Assembly (NCBI RefSeq): GCF_963678635.1
Contig: NC_087068.1
Location: 48,505,724-48,569,723 of the forward strand
DNA length: 64,000 nt
From: Symsagittifera roscoffensis
Taxonomy: Eukaryota > Xenacoelomorpha > Acoela > Convolutidae
Reading direction: 5' to 3'
Shown: positions 57,501 through 63,819 of the stretch, one piece after another
Layout: the number at the start of each line of letters is the position of its first letter
How positions within the stretch are numbered: the stretch's first letter is position 1
Program-made: the position numbers and the translations under genes
Notes under the pieces: generated by a model
The model's database searches: none
Told to the model about the DNA's origin: nothing
Seen by the model: the letters and a program-made list of their open reading frames with translations, nothing else

Positions 57501-60500
57501 CAACTTTTGAATTTCGAAGAAAAAAAATAGATGGCCTTTAGGCTCTTTGAATTTGTAGAACAATTTATGATTGGCGCTTTTTTGATAACATGAACCCAAC
57601 TAGAGAAAACTGGATCAATAGGTAAAGTTTTAATTCCGCTGGAAATCTAAAAATTGAATTCCACTTTCGAAACAAGAAATCGTTCACGTTTTTTCGAGCC
57701 ATTTCCACGTTCCTTTTTGGAGAGTGCTATTTACGTAACTTCCAGCAGATTAATTTCCATTGGACTCAAAAAGCGCATGTATACCTAAGTGCATTCATAA
57801 ATGCATCAATATGTAAGAATGCACAACTGTAGTTATTAGACTTTTAAGAGTTTTCCTGAAAAAAAAAATCAGCAAGACCTATATAAGAGACTTCTTTACA
57901 TTCATTGCTCTCAATAGAAACCAGTAGAGGATTTAGATTGTAGCGAACACTAGCGGGAACACGACAAAAATAATCTCTATCACGTGAAACAAAAAAATAG
58001 AAATAAGCCTCAAATTAACAAAAACTCGGCTACGTGTCGGATTCGAATCTGCAACCTTGCAAATATTGGTCTCACGCACTAACCACTCATCCACGGATGC
58101 TTAAAATCCTCAAAAACTAGCCACCAATAACCCAGGTACATATGCTAATAAAATGCCAATTCAATGCAGCAAAAGTAGCACCAATTAGAAAAAGACACAA
58201 TTTTGCATGTAATAAATTGGAAAAAGTAAAGCCAAACTATGTATAAATGATGCATTTCAAAAAAAATTGCGAGATACATTTAGTTGGAAAATTTCTGAAA
58301 TGGATCTTTTTATCATTGTATTGCTGTTTGAAACAAATAACTTTTCTCAGTTCATTCGATTAATTACAAATGCATCACCTGTGTTAACTTTTTACCAATC
58401 AAATGTCGAAGCACATATGATATTATATTGCTACCGCAGCCTAAAGATTCAACAGTGCCACCAGAAGTAACACTTTTATCTGCGACTTGGGTTGGAAAAA
58501 AAAGAAAGTTTGTACTAATACACTTTGCTTCGCAAGTGTAATAATTGTGTTTCTGAACGTTTTACTTAGAGCTTTGGAGAAAAATTGTATGGCCTTAAAC
58601 CCTGTCAAATTGAATTATTTAAACTTTCTCGGCATAAAAATAAACCAACGTTTATGTAATTATCTAATATGTACTTCGTTCTTTGACACGTTAAAATGAC
58701 ACAAAAATTGCACAGAGGCGAAGCAGTGCTTCGCAAACACTAGCGCGAAAACGACAACAAAGAAGCTCTACAAAGTGAATTACGACAAAGGTAAAAATAA
58801 GCCTGGAAAAAAATATTCTGCTGTGGTAGATTCAATCCTAAGACCAGCAGATTCAGTGTCCCCTGTCCTTGCATCTGTGCCACGGGCCCTTGCTAGTTTC
58901 CTAAGACAAGCCACATATAAAGCAGCTACAAATGCTAAGAAATTTTCAATTCTATTCAGAAAAAATTGCAACAGATATAAATAGACAAATAAAATTGCAT
59001 GCAATAATGTGGATTATACTGAAGTAAAGGCTTCCACTTGAACTTTGCATGTAATAAATTGAAAAGCATGAAGCCAAACTATGATTACATTATGCATTTC
59101 AGATATATCGAGTAAGAAAATGTCTGAACTGGAACTTTGACAAAGGCGAACACTAGCGGGAACACGACAAAAAGCAGCTCTATAAAGTGCAATACAAAAC
59201 AGTAGAAATAAGCCTTGTAATTGTTAAAATTTGGCTACGCTTCGGATGCGATCTGCAGCCTAGACAGTATGAGTCTCACGCACTAACCACTAAGCCACTC
59301 ATGCTTAATATAACAAAAACGCTAGCCACAAATAAACCAGAGAACAGACGCTATGAATTTTCCAATGCTAGATCGTGATTATAGCAAATGTGCCACCAAA
59401 TAAGTGAACACTTTCCACTTTCAATGAACATTTTTATTTGCAAGCTAGGTTAGAAAAAAAAGAAAGTTCGTACTTATACACTAGCTGCTGGCTAGTGTAA
59501 TCATTGCCTGTTGTTTGAAACAGAGCTTTTTTCGGTGCATTTGATGAATCAAAAACGCTTCCACTGTATCAACTTATTATTTGTCAAAACTCAAAGCAAG
59601 TGCTACCAAAACCCGCAAAAGTGCCCCAAACGTGGTACCAATAGTTACAAAAAAAATAATAGTCGTACTATTACACTACGCTCGCTAAAGCTCACATGTG
59701 TAATAAATGATCAATTTTAAACTTCGACAGAAAAACCACCTAAGCTATGTTCACTCTCATCTTAAAAGGGTCTAGAATGAGGGCTATTTACCTCTGGTCC
59801 GGTTTGCAAGTTGATTGGAGTCTTCAACCCTATGAATGCTGGCAAGTCAGTGAAGAAAGAGCGTCTCTCCTCTACAAACCCAGAACTGGGCTCAATGATG
59901 CAGTAGTAGAATTTGAACTGGGAAGCAGATGTCACCACATGTACACCTGTAAAACAGAACATAAAATTCATAGAAATTGCGAAGACGGATTAGCGTAGCT
60001 GAACTCTATGCAAAACTTCTATAATACAGCAGGGATTGAATTACAGCCCTCAAAATATTTGCCTATAAAGGCCGACGACTACGTATATTGCGGTTCCATC
60101 AAGCAATAGAAGTGTACCGCAATAAATTCGACTTTAACATTGATATGACACATTGTCAAATAATCAATGCGGTTTCGACTATTAGTATATTTGCAAAAAA
60201 AATGTAAAAAAATCCAACGATTTTTATGGGACATTTTTTTGAATTCCATAAGACGTCGAAAAGACAAAAAAAAACTTATTACCAAAACAAACTACCACAA
60301 CCGCGCAATTTGAACATTTGTTTAGGAGAGCGAAATTTGTCTACTTTTTGGCAGATAAATTAAAAGCTGAAATACATGGATGGCTCAAACGACACCAAGA
60401 AATGAAAGTTGATTAAGATCTGTTTACCTTTACAGTCGACAGCCACAGACAGAATGTTGAATTTCTCCATCGAGGGCGCATTGCTGAATATGTTCTTAGG

Positions 60501-63357
60501 ATGACACTGTACACAGTCCATGAACTTGGGCATGGAGTTTGACTTGAGTGCCTGGAGATCGGATTTGTGGAAGAGGCGACAGTCTTTGAGCAGACTGTTC
60601 TGGTCTTCAGTGGTGGAGTGGTTTGAGTTCTCCGAGTTCATGCTGCAGACGGTAACAGCTGCTACCGGCTGTTTATCACTCGGGAATTTCACCAGTGCCA
60701 TGTTTCCATCAACCTATAACATGATTTCATTTTAGTTCCGACGAAACATTTCAGACTTAACGGTAAAAATATCATTCAGCTTATGAATCCATGACTGAAG
60801 CTCCGTTACTTTATGGTCTTAAATCTGAACTTCCAATATCAGATAGAGGCACTTCTTTGAAATTTACATCTTACAATACAACTACAATCATTTCGAATTT
60901 ATGGCACATGCTTTAGCGCATGAAGCCAACTTGTACTTGGAAAGGAATTTAAGAATAATTAAATCAAAAAGCGAGCTTCAAAACACAAAAACAAAAGATC
61001 GTAAGAAACTTCAAAGCTCTTTCTAGGGAAAAACTAAAGAAAACGCGACGAAATCAAATAAAAATTTACTTCGTTCAACAAAAAGATTCGAAAAAGTATT
61101 GCATACCTTTAACACTGTTCCGATGGGTATGTTCTGGGAGTCCTCGAGGAACACGACGTTCTTAGGGTTCCAGAACTCTTCAATCTCCTCTTCCATCTGA
61201 GCAAATGGGTGTGGACTCACACTTCGCCTTCGCTCTAAAAAAGAAACCAATTTCACAATCTGAATTGTCATCATCAACAATCGAGATACTTCCAATGCTT
61301 ATTATGTGTACTCAAAAGGTAAAGGTACACACAATCAACAGCCATCAATTCAATGTAAATCAGGTCAAAGTTGTAACCGCTCGTGCCGTACATGTTTTGT
61401 CCATCGAGTCATTATATTCATACAAAATATGCCTCATTTTCAACTTAATCAGAACAATTTCCAATTGAGATCCATGAATAAGAATTGACAAGTACACCTG
61501 CTCTCTCAGGTGAAATAACTACTGCATTTTCAATGATTAACAACTTGTGCGTATTATTTGTCCAAGCATTCGTTTTAAAGTCAGAAGGCTTGACTGACAG
61601 TGAGACTGATAGTTTTTTCGAGTCTCTTTAATGAAAGCGAAAGCATGAGTCATAATGGTAACTGAGCAAAAGTATTATTTCGAGAGGGGCTTCTGTATTA
61701 ACCTCTCGACCAAAATTCTGTAAGCCAATCAGAATTCAGTATTTAAAAAAGACAGAAACGAGCGTAAAAATTATTCCCTGCTGGCAAGTTAACAGGATGT
61801 TATTGGTTGATACTTGTTAGACATTCAGTCCCTCGGCCCCATGAGAACAGCCCCGGAGCCTTCAGTCTTTGTAAAATTCTACATTTCACCCTATACGTAC
61901 TTCTGGATGTTGATTTGTGGCTGCCTTCACTGCCCACAGAAACTGGACTGGGAGGAGGGAGCATCTCAGTTTTCTTGCAGTCATCTCGTTTCTTCTCCAA
62001 AGGAAGAATTTTGAACCTAAATCACAACTTGAACCTCATGTTCACTTTTCAAGGTGGAAAAACTATCCAATTAAATTGGTAGGAATGGTGGAAAAAACTT
62101 GAGAAAAAGAATGTTCAAAAGAAGTTTATAACGGGACAAAAATCCTGGTGCGCGGTTGAAATACACCTGATTTAGTAATCAGGCCCAATAATTCGAACAA
62201 CTGCAATTTAATTAAAATTTCAAAGAACGTTCCCGATATTGAATTGATCTTAAACGTTGCGCCACGACTAATCCATCTGATTGAGTGCTATTTTCAGAGG
62301 TTAATTCAGCTCATATATTCCAGCGTTTCATGATAACAATGAATGGAAACCTGCAATTAGCGTCCAGGTTCCATATATCTTCCATCAGCTGTCCAACTTT
62401 AGGCGGGTAGGTTGCATCACAGAAGCCGATGGCACCCGCATGGTACATAGGGCTTTTCTTTTTCGTCACCATACATCCCTCCGTGATTGGAACTTGGCTC
62501 TGCAAATGACTGTCTCGAGTCAGGGCGTCGTTTAGAGATGAATACCTTCCATTTTTACTTGCGGCCTGTTTTTCAAGAAGTTTGCGTCTCTGGGCAAACG
62601 GAGCCACTCCCCTAAAACGAAAACATCAACTTAACTTTAAATAAATCGATTTTGTTAACTATTCACCCATCTCTCCTATAGTAACTAAAAAAGAATTTCG
62701 ATTGCGCACATGAAGGACTAAAAGAAATCGTATTTGAATTCTGTACTTTGTTATGAATTTCCTCCCCTTCTGCAAAAAATATAGATGGGGTAGAGTAAAA
62801 AAAAACAGATCTGTTAAAAATTTCGCGTACCTATGATAACAGTTAATGACATCGCATTCAATTCTGAACTTTTCGCTCCAACAAACTAGCAAATAATCTA
62901 GAAACGAAGACAACAGAACCAATTTTAGGCGACTAATTTTGCGAGAGCATGGTATTTAGCAATGACCCATAAAAGTTTCCGACGAAACGCTGAAACACTT
63001 CATATGACTATCTTTAACATGGTGGTTTTGTTCAGATAAAACTTACCACCAAAACAGTTTTCCCGAACTCGCCACAGCAACTGTGAACAAATCACACACT
63101 TTCAACTCCTTAATCAACTCTCCTGCCCCGTTGAACGAAGTGGTGAAAGGCTGCTGGGCAAACGAGGCCGTATCGTAGACCGGGATAGCTCCGTGTTCGA
63201 GTTTGGAACAGTAGCTGGCAACCACTGGGTCCATCCAAGTGGCGACTCTTTCGCTCTGAGTTAGTACTGAGCACCTGAGAGAACTGGCAGCCAAAGATAA
63301 TATGACATCATTTTGTAATTCCAAATGAGCGATCCGCGGGTGGTGCACGTCCGCAAT
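39088..63357 (-). CDS. UBR5: UBR5 HECT-type E3 ubiquitin ligase, 5'-incomplete, 22 exons
   Basis: The protein is a UBR-box/HECT ubiquitin ligase that recognises N-degrons and other substrates and transfers ubiquitin through a HECT cysteine, mainly in the nucleus. The exons, in transcript order, are 63357-63047, 62611-62351, 62016-61901, 61234-61107, 60713-60428, 59946-59792, 57289-56491, 56316-55898, 55530-54527, 54073-53904, 51846-51653, 50867-50693, 50507-50335, 49887-49691, 48107-47959, 47362-46713, 46369-44732, 44606-43983, 43180-42785, 41982-41881, 41503-41336 and 39534-39088. All junctions keep phase; the total is 8562 bases (2853 residues plus stop). Visible domains are RCC1-like blades (about residues 1-420), the UBR box (about 870-940), acidic linkers (about 1290-1450), MLLE (about 2480-2530) and HECT (about 2555-2853), with catalytic Cys near residue 2822. 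The visible part alone exceeds the full human protein (2799 residues), mostly through Ser/Thr/Ala/Gly-rich linker expansion. The start codon and UBA domain are outside the window. Splice sites were assigned by consensus, phase and remembered similarity to human UBR5, not by transcripts. Confidence 0.96.
39556..40020 (-). repeat. Linked intronic repeat family copy (UBR5 last intron)
   Basis: It starts AGCCAACTGACAAGTGGAAA, then TAATGAACGCAAGGAAA, an oligo-T run, and later TAAAATTTTATTTCGCCGGG and TCTTTACATTCATTACTCTT. It is one of two copies arranged head to tail in the same intron. Confidence 0.7.
40104..40566 (-). repeat. Linked intronic repeat family copy (UBR5 last intron)
   Basis: It contains GTAATGAACGCAAGCAAACT, TTTTATTTCGCTGGGAAATC, GAAGTCGATCACGTTTTTCG and AGAGTACTCACTACGTTTTT in that order. 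A tRNA-derived SINE follows immediately on the right, suggesting that the two parts form one composite element. Confidence 0.7.
40612..40862 (-). repeat. tRNA-derived SINE copy in UBR5 intron
   Basis: On the minus strand, 40800-40735 has a tRNA-like head with A-box-like GGCTGAGTGATTAGTGCGTG and B-box-like TGATTCGAATCC. A body follows, ending at the motif GTTTGTGAAGCACAGCTTCG. The head is preceded by a CTTGCGAAGC...GTATTAGTACGAAC motif shared by the other copies. It sits in the intron between exons 21 and 22. Confidence 0.75.
41336..41503 (-). CDS. UBR5: UBR5 visible exon 21 (HECT N-lobe)
   Basis: It reads [20 protein letters not shown] then [20 protein letters not shown] and EKPLR. Human UBR5 has LCKEEGGGQVELIPNGVNIPVTPQNVYEYVRKY. 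Phase 0 both ends; donor GTAAGT. The next intron, 1801 bases, contains two tandem copies of the gene's intronic repeat plus a SINE. Confidence 0.96.
41881..41982 (-). CDS. UBR5: UBR5 visible exon 20 (HECT N-lobe)
   Basis: A 34-codon exon reading [20 protein letters not shown] then [14 protein letters not shown], the counterpart of human [20 protein letters not shown]. Phase 0 both ends; donor GTGATA. It is too short to stand out as an open frame but is unambiguous from the HECT alignment. Confidence 0.96.
42066..42426 (+). mobile_element. Second hAT-type element with transposase C-terminus remnant
   Basis: It lies in the intron between UBR5 exons 19 and 20. It starts CAGGGTTGCAA and ends with the exact complement TTGCAACCCTG. 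The plus strand about 42211-42310 encodes [20 protein letters not shown] then [11 protein letters not shown], the hAT C-terminal dimerisation region. AAACTTAG occurs directly after the right end (42427-42434) and at 42050-42057, eight bases before the left end, so the target duplication is plausible but offset. Confidence 0.78.
42785..43180 (-). CDS. UBR5: UBR5 visible exon 19 (MLLE domain and start of HECT)
   Basis: [20 protein letters not shown] followed by [11 protein letters not shown] is the MLLE (PABC) domain, which binds PAM2 peptides. A Ser/Ala/Asp linker follows, then HECT begins at [20 protein letters not shown] and [17 protein letters not shown]. It ends LKYILHKE at a GTCAGT donor. 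The introns on both sides are 802 bases each and each holds a hAT-type element. Confidence 0.96.
43255..43604 (-). mobile_element. Non-autonomous hAT-type element with transposase C-terminus remnant
   Basis: It lies in the intron between UBR5 exons 18 and 19. The ends are imperfect inverted repeats, CAGGGCTATCATATTGTTA and the complement of TTAATAATATGACAACCCTG. The flanks are an 8-bp duplication matching at 7 of 8 bases (AAGCAAAC / CAGCAAAC), which is the hAT hallmark. On the minus strand about 43355-43455 encodes [20 protein letters not shown] then [14 protein letters not shown] and a stop, the dimerisation tail of hAT transposases. Most of the transposase is missing. Confidence 0.85.
43983..44606 (-). 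CDS. UBR5: UBR5 visible exon 18 (HECT-proximal region, start of MLLE)
   Basis: It begins [19 protein letters not shown] and contains [20 protein letters not shown] then [10 protein letters not shown], nearly identical to human HRVKVTFKDEPGEGSGVARS. After a Ser/Ala-rich insertion it ends [10 protein letters not shown], which corresponds to human YPRVQAMQP at the start of the MLLE domain. Both phases are 0; the donor is GTTAGT. Confidence 0.96.
44732..46369 (-). CDS. UBR5: UBR5 visible exon 17 (largest exon; central region)
   Basis: The 1638-base exon starts [20 protein letters not shown] and [13 protein letters not shown], then [20 protein letters not shown]. It later has [19 protein letters not shown] and ends with [19 protein letters not shown] and [19 protein letters not shown]. 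Each matches a human UBR5 landmark in the same order. The middle third is acidic and Ser-rich and is longer than in human. It enters and leaves in phase 0, with a GTAAGT donor. Confidence 0.97.
46713..47362 (-). CDS. UBR5: UBR5 visible exon 16 (Ser-rich linker, VQWAV motif region)
   Basis: Landmarks are [20 protein letters not shown] followed by QWAVGG, the counterpart of human [32 protein letters not shown] (human LIYIDPSNLRRSG) and [16 protein letters not shown] (human LARAYSIVIRQISDLM) follow. A long Ala/Gly/Ser stretch lies between. It ends QFDALQ at a GTATTT donor in phase 0. Confidence 0.95.
47959..48107 (-). CDS. UBR5: UBR5 visible exon 15 (linker)
   Basis: The exon completes an Arg codon and reads [19 protein letters not shown], then [20 protein letters not shown]. 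It leaves in phase 1 at GTAAGT. The sequence is not strongly conserved; phase continuity on both sides and high GC relative to its introns support it. Confidence 0.85.
48130..48492 (-). repeat. Linked intronic repeat family copy (intron between exons 14 and 15)
   Basis: It has CACAGAGGCGAAGTAGCATT, AGCCAACAGACACCTGAAAA, GTCAATGGCCGCAAGTAAAC and TCAATCACGTTTTTCGTGAC. It is diverged and partly deleted compared with the 40.1-kb copy. Confidence 0.65.
48499..48660 (-). mobile_element. Partial GGCTCTTTT-type TIR element in UBR5 intron
   Basis: GCCGCTCTTTTCCAGTTTCC is a damaged terminal repeat of the family seen at 31-36 kb. The inner part is homologous, in inverse orientation, to the element at 31.2 kb: the complement of TGCATGTTAGAAATGTAGAA and of GGCTGACACGTTTTT occurs there. 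The other terminus is missing. Confidence 0.6.
48846..49290 (-). repeat. Linked intronic repeat family copy (intron between exons 14 and 15)
   Basis: It has AAAGAGTCAATGAACGCAAG, TTTTTATTTCGCTGGGAAAT, AGAAGTCGATCAGGTTTTTC and GTGGAGTTTGCCTTCCTTTT. It is the second copy in this intron, in the same orientation as the first. Confidence 0.7.
49691..49887 (-). CDS. UBR5: UBR5 visible exon 14 (acidic linker)
   Basis: It enters in phase 0 as [18 protein letters not shown] and contains [20 protein letters not shown]. Human UBR5 has a comparable Glu/Asp/His-rich segment (GEEDHHDEQEEHGEE). It ends in phase 2 at a strong GTATGT donor. Confidence 0.9.
50335..50507 (-). CDS. UBR5: UBR5 visible exon 13 (Gly-rich then Asp-rich linker)
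   Basis: It enters in phase 1 as [12 protein letters not shown], runs through a Gly-rich segment, then [20 protein letters not shown], and leaves in phase 0 at GTTAGT. The acidic run corresponds in position to the acidic DDE-rich stretch of other UBR5 proteins. Confidence 0.85.
50693..50867 (-). CDS. UBR5: UBR5 visible exon 12 (polar linker, probable GC donor)
   Basis: The open frame fits phase 0 in and phase 1 out and encodes a Gly/Pro/Asp-rich linker ([11 protein letters not shown] to ISFSDGNE). There is no GT at the expected 3' end; the bases after the exon read GCTAGT, so a GC-AG intron is the simplest reading. An internal GTTTCT would also keep phase but would drop the last 20 or so bases. 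The linker is poorly conserved, so homology does not decide. Confidence 0.75.
51653..51846 (-). CDS. UBR5: UBR5 visible exon 11
   Basis: The exon begins [15 protein letters not shown], the equivalent of human GSEELFSVEPLPPRP, then becomes Ala/Gly/Ser-rich and ends RDRSDE at a GTATCT donor in phase 0. The following intron is 785 bases. Confidence 0.92.
52321..52545 (-). repeat. Linked intronic repeat family, diverged copy
   Basis: AGCAGCCAACAGAAAATTGG and later AAACTTGGCCAATAGATAAA then TTATTTATTCCACAGCG follow the order seen in other copies, with many substitutions. A SINE copy follows at 52.8 kb. Confidence 0.5.
52824..53110 (-). repeat. tRNA-derived SINE copy in UBR5 intron
   Basis: It shows the same arrangement as the copy at 40.7 kb: A-box-like TGGCTGACTGGTTAGTGCGTG on the minus strand (about 53000-52978), a decayed B box (GGTCGCAGATCAAATAC), and the body starting CACAGAGGCGAAGC on the plus strand. 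It is older or more damaged than the 58.0-kb copy. It lies in the intron between exons 10 and 11. Confidence 0.72.
53135..53355 (-). repeat. Linked intronic repeat family, internally deleted copy
   Basis: GAGAGTAAGTAACGCAAGTA at one end and AATCAGCAAGACCTGTATAA then GTCGTCACTACGTTCATTAC at the other show the two termini. The central part with the TTTCGCTGGG block is missing. Confidence 0.6.
53904..54073 (-). CDS. UBR5: UBR5 visible exon 10
   Basis: Read in phase from exon 9 it gives [35 protein letters not shown] and SRPTRPF. The human protein has PIGKCKRVFQALL, AVEELCNVAESLIVPVRMGI and ARPTAPF in the same place. It ends in phase 1 at a GTAACG donor. Confidence 0.95.
54378..54545. repeat. 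84-bp tandem duplication across a UBR5 splice donor
   Basis: Two copies (54378-54461 and 54462-54545) differ at a single base (54436 G, 54520 A). The right copy contains the last codons of UBR5 exon 9 and its donor; the left copy lies in the intron and repeats the exon end and donor. Near-identity suggests a recent event or an assembly duplication. Confidence 0.95.
54527..55530 (-). CDS. UBR5: UBR5 visible exon 9 (UBR zinc box)
   Basis: This exon holds the complete UBR box, the type-1 N-degron recognition zinc finger. Cys/His ligands appear in [33 protein letters not shown] and CC (about 55192-55407). Downstream come [27 protein letters not shown] and [19 protein letters not shown], all family landmarks. 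I chose the donor at 54526 (GTAATT) because it alone gives phase 2, which joins correctly to exon 10. An 84-bp tandem duplication covers this exon end and donor (see repeat at 54378-54545). Confidence 0.95.
55192..55407 (-). other. UBR5: UBR box zinc finger of UBR5
   Basis: Within exon 9, about 70 residues carry the Cys/His-rich UBR fold that binds type-1 N-degrons (basic N-terminal residues). All expected metal ligands are visible: CGNDNC, CRTC, CCCTEC, CHKGHDC, CDC and a terminal [12 protein letters not shown] and [13 protein letters not shown] are near-identical to human UBR5. Confidence 0.93.
55898..56316 (-). CDS. UBR5: UBR5 visible exon 8 (helical segment before UBR box)
   Basis: After a Ser/Thr-rich start, the exon encodes [20 protein letters not shown], then [19 protein letters not shown], close to human LLSAKDARGMTPFMSAVSG. 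It ends KLDE at a GTTAGT donor in phase 0. The DGRGMTPLM run is reminiscent of an ankyrin-like helix pair, as in other UBR5 proteins. Confidence 0.94.
56491..57289 (-). CDS. UBR5: UBR5 visible exon 7 (end of propeller, Ser/Thr/Ala-rich linker)
   Basis: The N-terminal part, [20 protein letters not shown], matches human LRDGNGTIYPMAKDC. Further on, the [20 protein letters not shown] segment is nearly identical to the human protein. After that the exon is a low-complexity Ser/Asn/Thr/Ala-rich linker and ends near [10 protein letters not shown] at a GTAATA donor in phase 1. An 18-base direct repeat (GGAATATTnnCTGTnGACAGT type) straddles the donor, so ENIPLS is encoded on both sides; the upstream use is supported by phase. 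Confidence 0.93.
57400..57925 (-). repeat. Linked intronic repeat family copy (intron between exons 6 and 7)
   Basis: It contains AATATTGACGCAAGAAAACA, TGGATCAATAGGTAAAGTTT, GCATTCATAAATGCATCAAT and AGCAAGACCTATATAAGAGA, and runs directly into a SINE head-bearing copy. The order is the same as at 40.1-40.86 kb. Confidence 0.68.
57940..58110 (-). repeat. tRNA-derived SINE copy with best-preserved promoter boxes
   Basis: The minus strand carries TGGATGAGTGGTTAGTGCGTG (A box, about 58094-58072) and GGTTGCAGATTCGAATCC (B box, about 58056-58039), a spacing typical of tRNA-type RNA polymerase III promoters. It abuts the linked repeat at 57400-57920, as the 40.7-kb copy abuts the one at 40.1-40.6 kb. 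Confidence 0.8.
58711..58985 (-). repeat. SINE-related repeat, tRNA head decayed
   Basis: It shares the CACAGAGGCGAAGCAGTGCT block with the copy at 52.8 kb, then AACACTAG, a CGACAA-rich stretch, and CCACATATAAAGCAGC near the far end. The tRNA-like boxes are no longer clear. Confidence 0.6.
59146..59420 (-). repeat. tRNA-derived SINE copy in UBR5 intron
   Basis: It starts GAACACTAGCGGGAACACGA like the 57.9-kb copy. The minus strand has an A-box-like TGGCTTAGTGGTTAGTGCGTG (about 59298-59276) and a damaged B box (GGCTGCAGATCGCATCCG). It is the third repeat of the family within the single 2.5-kb intron between exons 6 and 7. Confidence 0.72.
59792..59946 (-). CDS. UBR5: UBR5 visible exon 6 (RCC1-like region)
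   Basis: The exon continues the split Gly as GVHVV, then [14 protein letters not shown], and ends at TGPE before a GTAAAT donor, phase 0. These match human GVHAV, YCIFDLATGKAE and AGQE. The following intron is the longest in the visible gene (2502 bases) and is packed with repeats. Confidence 0.93.
60428..60713 (-). CDS. UBR5: UBR5 visible exon 5 (RCC1-like region)
   Basis: The exon starts at [12 protein letters not shown] (human VDGAYVAVKFPG) and includes [17 protein letters not shown] and [15 protein letters not shown], in the same order as the human DCRLLRIDELQVVK and EILAVNVDSKG. It ends in phase 1 at a GTAAAC donor. The [13 protein letters not shown] insertion is polar and variable between species. 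Confidence 0.94.
61107..61234 (-). CDS. UBR5: UBR5 visible exon 4 (basic patch, FVED-like motif)
   Basis: This exon begins with the second half of the KRRRS patch and carries [17 protein letters not shown], the counterpart of human VVFVEDVKNVPVGKVLK. It ends in phase 0 at a GTATGC donor directly before the VDG motif of the next exon. Confidence 0.92.
61901..62016 (-). CDS. UBR5: UBR5 visible exon 3 (basic/Pro-Ser linker)
   Basis: A short exon whose [19 protein letters not shown] matches the human KTEMGPPPSP segment. It ends in phase 1 at a strong GTACGT donor, and joining it to the next exon recreates a KRRRS basic patch as in human. That patch looks like a nuclear localisation signal, which is an inference from composition. 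Confidence 0.9.
62351..62611 (-). CDS. UBR5: UBR5 visible exon 2 (RCC1-like region)
   Basis: The exon completes the split Trp codon and continues [14 protein letters not shown], then MYHAGAIGF and [19 protein letters not shown]. All are close to the human UBR5 order GVVPF, LYHAG and WNMNDSCRF. It ends in phase 2 at a GTTTCC donor. Family members share this stretch as part of the N-terminal beta-propeller. Confidence 0.93.
63047..63357 (-). CDS. UBR5: UBR5 visible exon 1 (RCC1-like region)
   Basis: The first exon visible in the window follows a pyrimidine-rich acceptor ending in AG and opens with [14 protein letters not shown]. It matches the part of the human protein where a Trp-Val-Asp-like motif (here ATWMDP) and SKLEH occur, and ends at FWW in phase 2 before a GTAAGT donor. 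The preceding intron continues off the right side of the window. Confidence 0.93.
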
Positions 63358-63819
63358 CTAGGACAGAACTTGCTTCAAAAAATAATTCAATACTCAAGTT
63401 AAATGTGAAAATGAATCAGAGGCGGGGTAAACAAAACACACTGAACTCAATTCATGTATTCAAAATATTATTAACTCATAAGTTATTTTGTAGCATGAAG
63501 AATAATTCTTAAAACTTAAACGCAGAAACCTAACAACGAAACCCTCGAAACAAAAAACTGAGAACAGTGTCAAATTTCTCTACTTAAATATTTTTTGCAC
63601 AGCTACCATTATTTCCTAGCCCAGAAACAAATTGATTTCTTTCTTTTCATAGCCACAATTATAAAGATTTCGATACCTGTTAAGAGCATTTCATTCAGAG
63701 GTGAAGCAGAGCTTGACATCACTTTCAATTCAGAAAAAATTGAGACCCAAACTTACAAGGAAAACCTCAGCTTTCTCAGACAAAATTACGCAAACACATT
63801 GGAATAGCGTTGAAAATTT

